Shown in pieces: positions 1-12,034 of a stretch of 64,000 bases of DNA. The DNA comes from Owenia fusiformis (Eukaryota > Annelida > Polychaeta > Sabellida > Oweniidae), in assembly GCA_903813345.2 (NCBI GenBank), contig CAIIXF020000012.1, positions 13,808,932-13,872,931 of the forward strand, given 5' to 3'. Positions within the stretch are counted from its first letter, which is position 1; each line of letters starts with the position of its first letter. The notes beneath the pieces are model-generated. The model saw only the letters and a list, made by a program, of their open reading frames with translations. It was not told the origin of the DNA and ran no database searches. A program made the translations under genes and the position numbers.

Positions 1-3000
1 TTACTCTCACTGTTAACATACGAATCCTATATATCAAATCCATGGTATTTGGATATCACTCCACTGCGCTTAGGAGTTTTCCATTTTAACATCTCGTATA
101 TCTTAAAATGTCTACAACCCTCACATACCTGTTCATTGACTTGGACTTGTTTACTGTTTATCTTACTCCGACTCAACTGTCATATCAGACTGTATAACTG
201 TTCTTAGTACATTGATTAACTGAGTTTTCAATTCAATCGCGTATAAATATAAACATGTGCACGAAGCACATGAATACTAATATTTTTTATAATTCACATC
301 ATTTTGTAATTGCCCCTTTAGCACATGTGCTTATCATATTTACCAAGACAATACATGCAATAGTATATGCAATAGTATATGCAATAGTATATGCAATAGT
401 ATATGCAATAGTATATGCAATAGTATATGCAATAGTATATGCAATAGTGTATATGCAATATAACCTCCAGGAAAAGAACTCATAGATATGATAAAATAAT
501 TTCGACTTTGAGACAGGAAAGGTGCAAACTACCCAACCCAAATAATATTCAGAATTGTCGCCTCTGTTGCGGCACTTCCCGGTGTAAAAGGGTAGGAGGT
601 CCAATCAAATTATGGTCCTACTTTCCATTGATTTATATGGTGACCTAAATACAACTCTTTCCCTTATTATCGTATCCACAATCAGGGCCAGTTAGGGCCT
701 TCAAGGAATGGGACCATAATCCCCAGGGGACCATAATTTCTTCTACTTTTTTGGATGTAGGCTCGCTCGCAGGCCTCAAAAATGGACCCAAATTTTGAAA
801 AATTCCTTCAAAATTGAGAAAGTTATTCCCTAACTAAGAAAGTAACGTTTTTGGGGTCACTGTGTGCAGGGAATTCATTTGAAGCCTCCTCCCCAGCCAG
901 AAATGAATGAATATGAATCGCTCAAAAATTAAAAAAAATTGGACATTAAATAAATAAAGCCCTGATATTTTATAGAATTATATACAAAATGTATATATTC
1001 ACCAGAAAGACGAAAGGATTTTCCTTGCACACGTTTCAAATCGTGTGTCCAAAAAAGGATTTGAGAGCATTTTTTAAATTATCATTTCTCAAAAGCAAAG
1101 TCTATAATGATTCACAAATTCTTCTAAAATGTTTTCATTTCTCAAAACGTTCATTAATAATTTGTAAATCAGCGGATGTTGATAGGAAATGGAATGTTTT
1201 TTTCGATTCAAAGAAAGAACAAATGGGTATTTTCAGCACTATGTGTTCTTTGTTGCAAGGCATTACAATTTAAAAGAAAGGTTTACTTTAAGAGCCTATG
1301 CAGCACAATGGATATCTTGTTATTTCAATTTTGTTCTTTTTGGAATTTCAGCCAATGTTTCATTTTATTACTATACTAATTATCATCTGCCACTCGGCAG
1401 CACCAATTGAGAGTATTCGTGTAACCATAAAGACTTTTATTGTGCGCCACGATTAAATAAATATTACATTCTTCGAAAATATTTGCTATTGAATATTTTG
1501 CTATTCAATAACTAACTGTTAGTTCAAAGGGTGATTATGAACACTCCTCTATTATAAAATGAAATACCAAATAGTATCTTTTGATTTGGAATCTTTTCAA
1601 AAAATCATCTTATCTCAGTATTGAAGTGTGAGAATCGCATGTTTCAGAATTTGCCATATCTTTGAATGAACCCTAAAGTCTATCTCAATGACCTCCCTAA
1701 AATAGCTCGTTTTTAAAAGATATGCTCCTTAAAGATATGTTAAAATTTGCCCTTTAAAGGGTTCCGATAAGCTTCCCGTATAAAAAACAATATGGCTTTT
1801 ATAAATGTGTGACGATCTATACTGTACCAATGTTATACAAAAGTTAGAGGTGTTGACATAACGACCTCGAGCCTTTGAACCCTTGAGTATTATTCCGGGA
1901 TCGAGCCTTTTATACTAAATGGTGAGCAACACCAGAAACGAGCGTTCGATTTGCTAAACGATATGCGTCACCCTTTAAGTTAGCTCTATGTATGACTCTT
2001 GATTTGGATTTCATTAAACAAATGGTGGATTCGCTCAGATTCGAAGCAGTCCCATTATTACTACAACGAATCGAATACATGAATTATATGTAAAATCATG
2101 TCAAGTTTTTGCGAGATATTTTATATTTTGACATAGATTTTAAAAATTAGCGGCGAATAAAAGTTTCGTGTGCCATTCGTTGTAATTCGTGTCAATGCGT
2201 TACGATCGGTAAATCCTCGCATAGGCTTCGTCAACGTACGTCAAGTTGATCGAACTAGAACGACCCCATCACGAATCTGCGACAGTTTGCGAAGTTGCAC
2301 GAACAGTGGAGAGGTTAAGCTAACGATGTTTTTCACAACGTAACCGTGAACGCAAAGTACAAAAATTAACAAAGGAATGTATCGAGCGCTCATAGTTTTA
2401 TGCGCGCTTAGTCTACTTCAGATACTCTTTCAGCTTCAGAGTTTCGGGTTTAGAACGGGAGATTTGAATATTTGACGTTGGGTCAACGGGAACCATTTTA
2501 CTCGTGTCTATTGAACACTATGCTGTCAATTTTGATTTCGATGCACAGTTGAATTCTTGCTGAACACGATGATGTATGTCATGCATGATTTAGCGCCAAA
2601 AATCTTACGAAACGAGCTCGTTTAAAATATGTATTAGAAAACCAGCTATAAAACCGCATCAATGACATACTAAAGAATCATTACACGCTATGGTGTAAAC
2701 AAACACTGGATTTGAACGGCTATTTATATGAGAAGGCTACATGAATTTGTATATGGTCGAGTGATACGTACAGGTTCAGTTTCGATTATATATGCAAAGC
2801 TTAACCTCTCCAGTAACAATAGCTTACGTATTGAAACTAATGGAGGAATTGCTAAATAGCTTTCAAATCTCGTTGAAGTCTCGTTTTTAATGAGATCATG
2901 GGAGATCTGCATACGCACAATTGCGCTTTGGTTCACATGTTTGAGCTGTTAATCGCTGACGGGGAGATCAACGTTGTTGCGGTTTATTTCGTCAGAATTT

Positions 3001-3272
3001 ACTTTACCTCATGCACCAGGCTGCGTTTGGTGGATTCGCTCATGCGTGAGGGGGCCTTAAAATGTAATTTCCCCCTTTGGCATCTGTGCTTCAGATTTGC
3101 CAAAACAATGTTTTATCCAAATGATGAAATTAAATCCCCAGAGATGACGATAAAACAAGAAAAAGCCGCAGAATACTATAGTGAAAGAGAAAGCCTGTTT
3201 TAAAGTAAACTGACATATGTATCAAGAAGCTGCAAATCAAAACTAGAAAACCTTGAAATGCGAATTTTAATG
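1..3272. other. Gene-poor left flank
   Basis: No protein or RNA gene is recognised here. The short reading frames show no family motif and no convincing splice sites. A 12-bp minisatellite lies at 354-461. A 17-bp inverted motif reading roughly GGAGAGGTTAAGCT occurs near 2310 and again, inverted, near 2800; it may mark the ends of a ~500-bp element, but I found no matching target duplication. Confidence 0.5.
354..461. repeat. 12-bp minisatellite (ATGCAATAGTAT)n
   Basis: About nine head-to-tail copies of ATGCAATAGTAT, with one variant copy near the right end. Because 12 is a multiple of three, both strands stay open and give four-residue peptide repeats (AIVY or TIAY). That explains the apparent coding potential, and I see no reason to call a gene. 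Confidence 0.95.
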
Positions 3273-3274
3273 TA

Positions 3275-3954
3275 CAGGGTGTTCCAGAAGTAACAGGACT
3301 GGTGCTGGCATTTTGTTGAATATGCACCATTCGTCTTCGTAATTTTACATCTATCACGTTCTTTCATGTATCACTACTAAAACTGCAAAGTTTCGACAAA
3401 AAATAGATGTTGCGTGATCAGAAGGGTATGGTATGGTGCATGATTTTAGAACTCAAGACCTAGCTCCTCTATAGCTGCATGGTCTTCAATGGTGACCTGC
3501 CAGGTGCGTTATCATGGTAGATAACTGGCTTCAAATTTGGTCTTTTCAAAAACTCAACCATGAATTGTTCAGACTGTTATTCATAGTGATATTCCAGGAA
3601 ATTGAATACATGCTATTATTATTATGAAATTATACTTGAACCTGGGTTGTATAGCAACACCTTTACAACAAAGCAATAAAAAACAAGAAATGTTGTATTA
3701 TAATAGGGGAATTAGGTACTTTCTCCAGTAATACAAAAATGCTAGATATCACATTTTCAGGAAAAAGTTGCCCCGGGTATTGTGATGTCATGTTACTATA
3801 GTAACCATAACTCTACCTGAATTTCATCGTTTTTTTCTGAAACTATACAATTTTAGTTGCAATACCTCAAAGTACAATTTGTGAAAATTTGAAGACACTT
3901 GGTGCTAAATTGACAAAATGCCAGCACCAGTCCTGTTACTTTTGTAACATCCTG
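3275..3954. mobile_element. Tc1/mariner-type MITE, 680 bp
   Basis: Inverted ends begin CAGGGTGTTCCAGAAGTAAC on the left and close with a diverged complement on the right. An inner block (GGACTGGTGCTGGCATTTT) is perfectly inverted near both ends. The element is flanked by TA at 3273-3274 and 3955-3956, the IS630/Tc1/mariner target duplication. The middle carries no transposase frame, so it is a non-autonomous copy. Confidence 0.88.
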
Positions 3955-3956
3955 TA

Positions 3957-5842
3957 TGCATCTACATTCATAAGGAGTTACTTTACACATTCCATTTATG
4001 CAAGGTAATATATCTTACATGTATGAAAAAATGATATAGAAAGTTATTTAGTACGTATAAACAGAGCTTTATTTTTTATGTTAAAAAAATGTATTTCTTT
4101 TTTCTCAAATACCAAGCCCCGTGTACTTGTATCTCTGCAGCGGTTCTTAATTTGTTCTTAATCCGTTTGGCTTTGCATGTAAAGTAAAAATGAAATAACG
4201 TTCTATAATATGCAATCAGCTAAATACTTTTCATGTACAGAAACTACAACCTATGGATGACAATGTGGGACTTTTGTTTCATAATATTCAACATTTTTCT
4301 TGTTATGGTCAATTGATAAATGTGCCCACTTTTGAAAGAAAAGAAAGTGTAAACTTTTCGTGTCAACTAAATGGTTACACAATATTTGTTTAAACCCATT
4401 AAACCCATTATTAACTTCTTGTTAAGCTGTATTATTGTTTGTGAGTATAGATGTTGAGATATCATTAATGAGGAAGTGTTCCAGCATAATATGCCACCAT
4501 TATCAATTAATGAGTCATTAAACATCACAAATTAATCAATAATCTCTGGTGTTATTTTCATAAAGTCTCTTTTAGACCGGGAGTCAAACTGTGACAATAT
4601 TTTGAATTTATCAGCTTATTTAAGTTGTATTACACTATCAAACCTATTTGAATTTTGTCTGGAATGAATGAATATGTTTAAATAAAGCGAGTTGGTCAAT
4701 TATCAGTTTATCAGAATATGTTGTGGGGCATATTTTTCCATCTTCCTTGGGTTACAATATGGCGACCAACGTCGATATCACCTCACACTTCCGGTGACCT
4801 TGATGCAAAAAATCTCCATCAACTATGTCAGTGGGCCAATTGATATTATTCTTTTTAATATAATCACTTAACCTAGTGTTTTTTTTAAGTTTTATTTCTA
4901 TTTCCTCAATTACACATAAAGCTACATATTGAGACGAACAGAGAGCCAACCATTAGTTCTGCTTTAAGCCATATTTTGGTATGGCTGCACCTTCTGAGTG
5001 AATCTATGTTCAATTCAATCACACACAGTGCTTTCAGGTGTCATCATACCCTCATTCTGAGAAACGTCTCTAGATTCTAGGTTCTCTTTCCCCCTCTTTG
5101 AACTCATTATTTAATATTTGAGTTTCATATCACATGTCAAGCAGTCCCCTTAACTGATCATTCAGCTGTCTTAATGATTTCTTGAGAATGCACCCAATGA
5201 AATTTCGTACAGCGTTTGAGGTGTTGAGGTGTTCCACGATATCACAAATACCAATTTTGTTAAACAAACCTGATATAATATTTATCATCCATAGATTCTA
5301 GTTTATGCACATAAAATTGGGTTGATAAGTATTTAAGAAATTATTACACTTTTAGAGGGTTCTGTTTGGGTCACCCTGTAGTCAAGCTATTATCGGGGCA
5401 ATGCTAAAGTAAAGTACCAGGCTCTCAAAAACTTTTTTTGACCCAGCCTTTATTAGTTTTACAAATCAGAGTATCAAAGTGCTCTTTGATCATAATTAGA
5501 AATATTTAAAAACAGGAATTCATGCAGCCATCTAAGGCAAACTTTCATTTTGTAGCCCCACTATACAATCTTTGGAAATTTTGGAAAATAAAAGATAAAA
5601 TAAGATGAAAAAATGACGCGATTTGTCCTAACGTTCAAATAAAACATTGGCAAGGTTAGGGTGTCAACTGTAAGGATCTAACATAAGTAACAAAGTTAAA
5701 AGATTAACCCTTTCTTCACCAATGGGTAAAAATGAAATAAAATGAAAATTATAATTTTTCAATCAAAATGTTGACTAAACACAATATTTTGCTGAGCCAT
5801 GGAGTCGTGGTGTCATATCAATTTGGAGTGATTATCTAAACA
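3957..5842. other. Intergenic, no gene recognised
   Basis: AT-rich sequence without a recognisable gene. A lone mariner-like end (CACCCTGTA) sits near 5372 with no partner. A 65-codon minus-strand frame at 4752-4949 resembles no family I know and lacks splice context. Confidence 0.5.
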
Positions 5843-5844
5843 TA

Positions 5845-6880
5845 CAGGGTGTCCGGAAAGTAAAGATACAAACACTCTAATTTTAAGAGATTTAGGTTTT
5901 TGTAATGAAATTGCTACAGATTGTAGAGAAACTATATTACAATACACCTACCAACTTTTATAACATATAGTTTAAACGTGCTAAAGTTACGATTGTCATG
6001 GTTACGGTGGTCAGGGGTATGCGGAGCAGTTCCATGATATCGCTAAATTGTCATAAATTGCTAGAATTGAACCATTTGAAACAGTGTTTATTATTGTATT
6101 TCCTATCAATATTTTGTTTTGTTCAATATTGTATTCTTGCTGCCATAGTATTCTCTTAAGTATAATGATATCACCGATACATATCAGAACTATGTAATGT
6201 CACTAACCAGTTTAATCAAAGAAACATTATATCAGTGCTTAGAAAAAAGGTCCCTGGATTAATAGGAAAGTCAATAGTGCACCTCCACAATGCACCAATT
6301 CACAAAGCAAAGAAAGCAAATCTTACAAATGAATGTCTTGACACTAAACCTTTTTTGTACAATGGTCCATATTACCCTGATAATGTCCCGTTGAACTTCT
6401 ACATTAATGAATATCTTAAAGCAATATTTCTTAGAAGTTCAACATGAAAATGAGACTCTGCTTGAAGCCAATTTTATAGATTCCGTAATCTGAGAGATGT
6501 ACAGCAGCGGTTTTGTCAGGTCTATGAATCTCTGGTCAAGATGCACCATAAATGTTTAGATAATGTTGGGAAATACATAATACTGGATAACAGTAGTAAT
6601 GTCAAATGACAAAATAATGTTACAGTACTACTTCATTTGCTGTTGTGGTACATAATTTGATGTATAATAGCAACATATGATGGAGTGTCAATTTTGATGA
6701 GTAGGATAAAAGAATTATAAAACATAATTGTGACGCTGCTCCACATGCCCGGACTGACATGACTACCGTTACCATAACAACCATAACTTTTTCATTTTGA
6801 AACAATTTGTCATGACAGTTGCAGGATAAATTGTTTGAATGTCATTCTACAATCTGTAGCAATTTCATCTCACAACCCTG
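5845..6880 (+). mobile_element. Decayed Tc1/mariner transposon
   Basis: The left end CAGGGTGTCCGGAAAGTAAA follows TA at 5843-5844. The right end closes in CCCTG before TA at 6881-6882. The block TCTACAATCTGTAGCAATTTCAT is found near both ends in opposite orientation. Around 6235-6440 a short frame keeps a transposase C-terminal signature (HNAPIHKAK, then YPDNVPLNFYINEYLKA, corresponding to D/N-APxH and the NPIEYLW-like region). The rest of the transposase is not readable, so the copy is dead. The Polinton lies only about 17 bases beyond its right end. Confidence 0.85.
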
Positions 6881-6891
6881 TATCTTCTAAT

Positions 6892-6897
6892 GTTATG
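6892..6897. repeat. Polinton target-site duplication, left copy
   Basis: GTTATG, repeated exactly at 24332-24337 on the other side of the element. A 6-bp duplication is the known signature of Polinton/Maverick integration. Confidence 0.95.
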
Positions 6898-6945
6898 AGT
6901 AGTATTATCCGTAGGAATGAGGCCCGGTCAAAGGTCGAAAGTCGG

Positions 6946-7050
6946 ACCAATGGGGCCAATCTGGACCAATGGGACCAATCTGAGCCAATCTGGGACATTC
7001 TGGGACAATCTGACGCAATCAGGGGCACTCAGGGACAATCAGGGAGCGAT
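6946..7050. repeat. 10-bp-phased CAATC/CAATG array in left TIR
   Basis: About ten decamers of the form NNNNNCAATC follow one another. From 6961 to 7040 the CAAT core recurs at almost exactly 10-bp steps (CCAATC, CCAATC, CATTC, CAATC, CAATC, CACTC, CAATC). The mirror copy lies at about 24180-24283. Helical spacing so close to the ends would suit cooperative binding of a protein such as the integrase or a terminal protein; that function is inference. Confidence 0.75.
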
Positions 7051-7117
7051 ACGGGAGCCGGCGACCAATAGGCAGGCTCGAATCGATAACGTTTACTTCA
7101 TTCATAGATAACGAATT

Positions 7118-7215
7118 TCCCATCTGAAGATAACAAATTCCACCATCTGAAGATAACAAATTCCACCATCTGAAGATAACAAATTCCACCATCTGAAGAT
7201 AACAAATTTCACCAT
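7118..7215. repeat. 23-bp tandem repeat in left TIR
   Basis: Four to five copies of a 23-bp unit containing CCATCTGAAGATAACAAATT, the outer ones degenerate. The mirrored array is at about 24005-24120. Looser relatives (GATAACATTTTTC, GATAAGATTTTCC) continue just inside the TIR at 7905-7990. Confidence 0.9.
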
Positions 7216-7776
7216 TTATGATTTTTTCAACATTTTAAAGATAAGGTGATATACTATATAATGGCTGAGTTTTAGACAGGTCTGCCTAATCACGTCATCT
7301 GCAGCAGAAAAAAATAGGTAAGTTGAACTTTTTAAAAAAACAACTTAAGGTGCTATTCTAGGCCCGCATTAAGGGATATGAAAATTGGATGGGAAGCTGA
7401 GGAGCTAAGACATCCGCCCTACTGAGCTATGTAGAGCCATTGATGAATACGACTGTTAACCACCCGCTTATATACTGATTAGGAGCTACTTGGGCTGGAG
7501 AATATGTCACTGATTAAGGAGACTGAAATGCGATCGAGTCTCGAAACACGAGTCCAAAAATGTTTTTAACCCAAAATCAGAAGGACCGAAAATTAAAATC
7601 CGTTCGTCCGTTTAACATGGCAAATCCCATTGGCGCTGGGAAACGTCAGAAATTAGGGGGACCAAAAATATGTTACGGTCGAATTAGGGTACTCAAAAGC
7701 TATTTCAGACCAGCATTTAGAGATCGAAAAGCATGTGTGTGAGAAGTCTCCACGTCTATGGCATACAGATGAACTT

Positions 7777-7811
7777 AGTTGTTTAAAGGAGCCGAGCTCC
7801 TTTAAACAACT
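7777..7811. other. Perfect palindrome in left TIR (16-bp arms, 3-bp loop)
   Basis: Arm AGTTGTTTAAAGGAGC, loop CGA, then the exact complement. The corresponding site in the right TIR (23425-23451) is shorter, with 12-bp arms GTTTAAAGGAGC, because of the only length difference between the TIRs. It could be a cruciform or a dimeric protein-binding site. Confidence 0.85.
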
Positions 7812-7899
7812 CGCGTACCGTACAGAATCCGAGCTGTATACTAGAGTATGCCCCCAGTAAGCAGCAGCATGATCGGGGAGAAACAAAATGACACACTTT

Positions 7900-8105
7900 A
7901 TTTAGCCAGTTTTAAAGATAGCAAATTCCTCCATTTTAAGATAACATTTTTCATCATTAGAGATAAGATTTTCCAACATTTTGAGATAAAATGGATCCAA
8001 AGTCCTCGGTTTTTCAACATTTTATAGATAAGGCGATATACTATATTATGGGTTGACAGGTCTAACTCGCCTAATCACGTCATCTGCAACAGAAAACACT
8101 GCATC
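7900..8105. repeat. Diverged inner copy of TIR sequence
   Basis: Just inside the TIR boundary, the block with TTTTTCAACATTTTA, GATAAGGCGATATACTATATTATGG and AATCACGTCATCTGCA repeats the TIR segment at about 7205-7310 with clear divergence. It is a direct, older copy, which suggests that the end of this element lineage was rebuilt or extended. Confidence 0.8.
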
Positions 8106-8119
8106 AAATATGGAATTTC

Positions 8120-8275
8120 TAGTAATTTCTAGACGTGCTTAGTCGGTCTAGGAACTCCGTGTATCTAGAGATTTCTAGGCGTGCTTAGACATGCTTAGAG
8201 CTGGCATGGACAGAGCGTGACTAGAGTCTAAAAATCTCTAAGCACGCCGTGGTTAGACACAAGACAAAATTAGTC
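8120..8275. repeat. Short degenerate repeats, TCTAG/GTGCTTAG
   Basis: Several scattered copies in both orientations of motifs such as TTTCTAGACGTGCTTAG and CTCTAAGCACGCC. No gene is present. The region is part of the non-coding left half of the Polinton. Confidence 0.55.
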
Positions 8276-8574
8276 GTTATTAAATTGCCATGTGAGATTT
8301 TGCGCTATATATGGAAACATTTAAATCATAATTTACCGCACGTGTTAATATTTCATGTTTTGCTTTAGCTAAATACGGGATATCAAATCAAAAAGAGTAT
8401 GTTTTCACTTTATATCCGACTTGAGTCACGAAAAGTACATCGCAACATGGCTTCTAATATTGTTAAATTGTTATAAATTAAGAGGGTCTGTTTAAATGGG
8501 TATTTCCACTAATCAACACCCATTATTTCGCATTGACAAGTACCAGGGCCGAATCCAGCATTTGCTAAGGGGAT

Positions 8575-8865
8575 GACTTTTGAATTATTCCAGGGGTGAG
8601 GTCACATTTGATATTTGCTCAAAAATTACACGAATACTGCTCAAAATGGTGAAAGAATTATTGGCCAGGGGATACAGTATTATTTTAAACTAGACATCTC
8701 TGTCGGCGAGGGGGGGGGCTAACTTATTCCAGGGGTGGGGTCACATTTGATATTTGTTCAAAAGCACACGAAAACTGCTCAAAATGGTGAAAGAATAATT
8801 GGCCGGTGGATGCAGTATATTTTAAACAATACATTACTGTCGGCGAAGGGGAGGGGGGGGCTAAC
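8575..8865. repeat. Direct duplication, ~145-bp unit
   Basis: Two direct copies, each running from ATTCCAGGGGTG(A/G)GGTCACATTTGATATTTG through CTCAAAATGGTGAAAGAAT and ending in a poly-G tract followed by GCTAAC. The copies are moderately diverged. Confidence 0.9.
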
Positions 8866-8869
8866 ATAT

Positions 8870-11800
8870 AGTTGAAATTACAGAATACGCTACCTTAATT
8901 TTTGATAATCTATAAAAATAATCTTGTCATAAACAACTACTGATTTATATATGTGAACGGATATTTGTAAATTTGGTTTAAAAAGAAACTGAATATAGGG
9001 TAAAAATGAGGGAGACACAGACGTCGGAAGAGTGGGGATAAAATCTAATCAACACTAAGCTGAGACAGAATGAGAATCATATGTCTGGACTCGCAAGATT
9101 TTCATAAACATATTTGTTGATTGCTCGCGAAAACAAAAACAAATTTCAGGGTTTATTGGCATCACACAATATATGCAAAATGGGGGAGTGCCCAGGATTT
9201 AAAACAATGCTTTACTTTAAATGTCGCCCCTCATACTAGCATACGCGTTAACTATCAGATTCAGGAGCACCCTGCCCTTGATATATTAAAACATAGTTTT
9301 CTTGTACCCCTTTTCAAAAATACAACGAACTAAATACATAGTAATAATGATCTTGGAATTGATTTCTTTGATCTGTAATCTAGATCACACAATAACTAAT
9401 TAACTGTTTGATTGCGTTTTTGCTTCTTCAAAGACGGGATATCCCTAAATTACCTTGATTACAGCATGGGCTTTCAAGAGAGTCCATGATTGCAGTCTAC
9501 ATGGTCTATAGGCTATTTTTAATTCCTCGTTATTTTAGTTGTGTATCTCTGAATCCCCGCTCTGATTATCATATACAATTTACTTTAACCAATTTTACCC
9601 GTTTTTTGAACTTCAAAACTGTCACATACATATTGGTGGTCCCTAATCATATTAGGACCAATAACAAACAACATAATAAAAACTGGAAAACATACAATAC
9701 ATATTCATCATCTCATCTATTTCTCCGGTTTGTATCTCCCGGTAATCTTTATGCCTTGAGCCACCCCCCCCCCTTACAGATACTTTAGATACACTTATTT
9801 TCACGTTACTTAATTTGACGAATTTGCTCAATTTCAAATATTGGCGGCTATTTAATTTGGCGGAATCAGGACTGAAGTTTAATCTTTGTCTATGTTTATA
9901 CATGGGCTATCAAAAGATTCTCTTGAAAGCCCATGGTTTATGTCATTAGGACGGGTATTTACTAAGATATTTTCTGTATTTCTTTTGGGATAATGTATGA
10001 CATGTTGATGACATGCTCAGTTGACAGGAAAGGGGGCCCCAGAAGTTTAATATCTGAAGTGCATTTGACAAAAATTACAAACTGAAATTTGACGGATTTT
10101 AATTTGGCGGATTTTCTGACTCCGTCAATCCGTCTAATTAAAACGGGAGCCAAAGTAAGTATCTTCAGTTATATCAATATTATTTTGTATCTATCTGACA
10201 TTATAATTTCGAAGAGAGATTCTCCCGGGGACATTCGGGATTACGAACATAATAAACTTAATTTGAAATTGATTCTGAAATTCTGTCAGAATGGAATACA
10301 TGGACCTGGTTACATGGTTTATCTTATTCTAAATGGACAAATAAGATCGCGGGGGAAGGAAACTCCCCCGTAGTTGACATTTTGTTCATATAAAAGGCAT
10401 TTGCATTAATCCTTTTGATAACTTTCTTTCGCAGTTGGTCTCTCGACCCGAAACATTCTGGCTACGACAATACAATTGAGTTTTAGAGAAAAAAGTGTGA
10501 CTAACCACCCTAAGAGGAACGTTGGAGCTTTTTAAGACCACATTAAGCCGGCCCCTACTTTAACTAACATCCTAACCCATGTTAAAGCCAAGCTTTTCCA
10601 GGATATCTTCAATCAATCCTCAACCCCTGTTAAAGACCCATTTTACACGGTGTCTACACCGGGGCCTACCCCCTTGACCCTCGTTATAATCCTACTTTTG
10701 AAGGTAACATACATGTACTCCTTCGACCTCCCTTCAAAACCCTACTTGTACAGGGTACCTACCCATAAATCCCATGTTAAAGCCCTTATATTTGCCTGGT
10801 ACATACATACCCCCCTCCCTCTCAAGCCATACTTTTGCTGTTCCCAACAGCTGAATTCATTTGTGAACTATTATTTTGCTATAATGAATCCTGGTGGATG
10901 TGATATCTGTAAAATATACAAAATGTACATTATATATGCGGTCTGGGGTGTGAGGGGGTTCATTTAAAAAAACAATTTGGGGGGTCTCACTTTTGACAAT
11001 CAGAGACAAAGGTCTCAAGTTTGTTAAACAAAGCATGGAATGCCCCATGAACCAATTATGAATATTATCAAATGAAAACAAAATATTAATTCCTTATAAT
11101 CCAAATACTTCCTTGTTTTTATAACTGCTGAGCCACCTTGATTACAGAAGATATACCGTGGAGTAGTCTAGAAATAGTTTTTCAAGCTTAGGACCTATAG
11201 CCATTTGTCATGTGGGTCGACACTGTTTATTTATTTGCATAGATATGTTACTGGCCTTGGGGAGGCACACGATGCCTTCTATCAATTTCAGATTTGTATT
11301 GTTTGAACTTCTATTTTGTTTAATGCACACTTCTGATCACCATATCAAATCATTTGAATCATACATAATTTGCACGAGTCTTAGGTTTGAATGAATTAAA
11401 ATGACGTAAGCTAAGTGTAAAATTTTTGAAAAAAGCCTATCAAAAGACGAATTGTTTTTTGAACACTTTGCGAGGAAATCAATATTGATGTACCGTATTG
11501 AAGTCATAAACAACAGCTTCGAGATGTCAGCCCGAAGACTATCTCCCGGTTGTCATGTTTATCTAGGAAACTGCAGGTTGTAATCATAATAGGACTAATA
11601 GGACACACGGCAAAAAATGTGTATCAAGATCCATTGAAACCTGCTTACAGGTAATACATTTGTATTATCAAAAATACAATCTCGTTCTGACCATCGTGAA
11701 TCCTGAACATTCCAAAAAGGGCATATTTTTTTTTAATTTAAAAAAGTAAAATAATATGTCAAATTACAAAATTTTAGAAATGCTGTGGATAATAGGTCAT

Positions 11801-12030
11801 TACAACCTAACAAAACCATACCTGTCAACTAAAAATGATTAAAATGGGGATATTTTTTTTAAGTCAGGAGAAATCTGGATAATTTGAAAGAAAATCAGTG
11901 TGAAAATCTGGATTTATTTTGGATAATTGGGAGAAAACCTGGATTTCTACAAATACATCGGGAGAAAATCGGGATAACTAAAAATGAATTGGGAGAAAAA
12001 TTGAAGTTAGAAATACTAAATCAATAAATC
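8870..12030. other. Non-coding Polinton interior
   Basis: No gene is recognised. A 17-bp inverted pair (CATGGGCTTTCAAGAGA, 9465 and 9920) bounds ~470 bp and may be a small foldback insertion, but no target duplication is visible. Around 10530-10850 there are loosely repeated CCTAC and GTTAAAG blocks. Around 11815-12010 there is a GGGAGAAAAT/CTGGAT-rich stretch that begins near CCATACCTGTCAAC and resembles in style the element at 60268. None of this resembles a DNA polymerase. Confidence 0.6.
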
Positions 12031-12034
12031 TGTT

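Larger units (their letters stand above)
6898..7895 (+). repeat. Polinton left terminal inverted repeat
   Basis: 998 bp, matching the right TIR (23337-24331) almost base for base, apart from one 3-bp length difference and a few substitutions. Sub-blocks from the outside inwards: a 10-bp-phased CAATC array (about 6946-7050), a 23-bp tandem repeat (about 7118-7215), a block containing ATATACTATATAATGG and GATTAGGC-type sequence, a block amplified again at 16820-17400, and a palindrome at 7777-7811. Peptides read from it are mirrored in both TIRs and have no family resemblance, so they are not called as genes. Confidence 0.96.

Noticed and set aside
255-604. Overlapping frames with AIVY and TIAY repeats
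   Set aside because: Produced by the 12-bp minisatellite in both directions.
2307-2815. hAT-like element with GGAGAGGTTAAGCT ends
   Set aside because: The outermost bases do not match and flanking duplications were not found.
7560-7886. TIR-encoded small proteins
   Set aside because: They appear in both TIRs simply because the DNA is duplicated; overlapping frames on opposite strands, no family resemblance, no upstream signals.
9465-9936. Foldback transposon inside the Polinton
   Set aside because: Only 17 bp are inverted and no target duplication is visible; noted as a possibility only.
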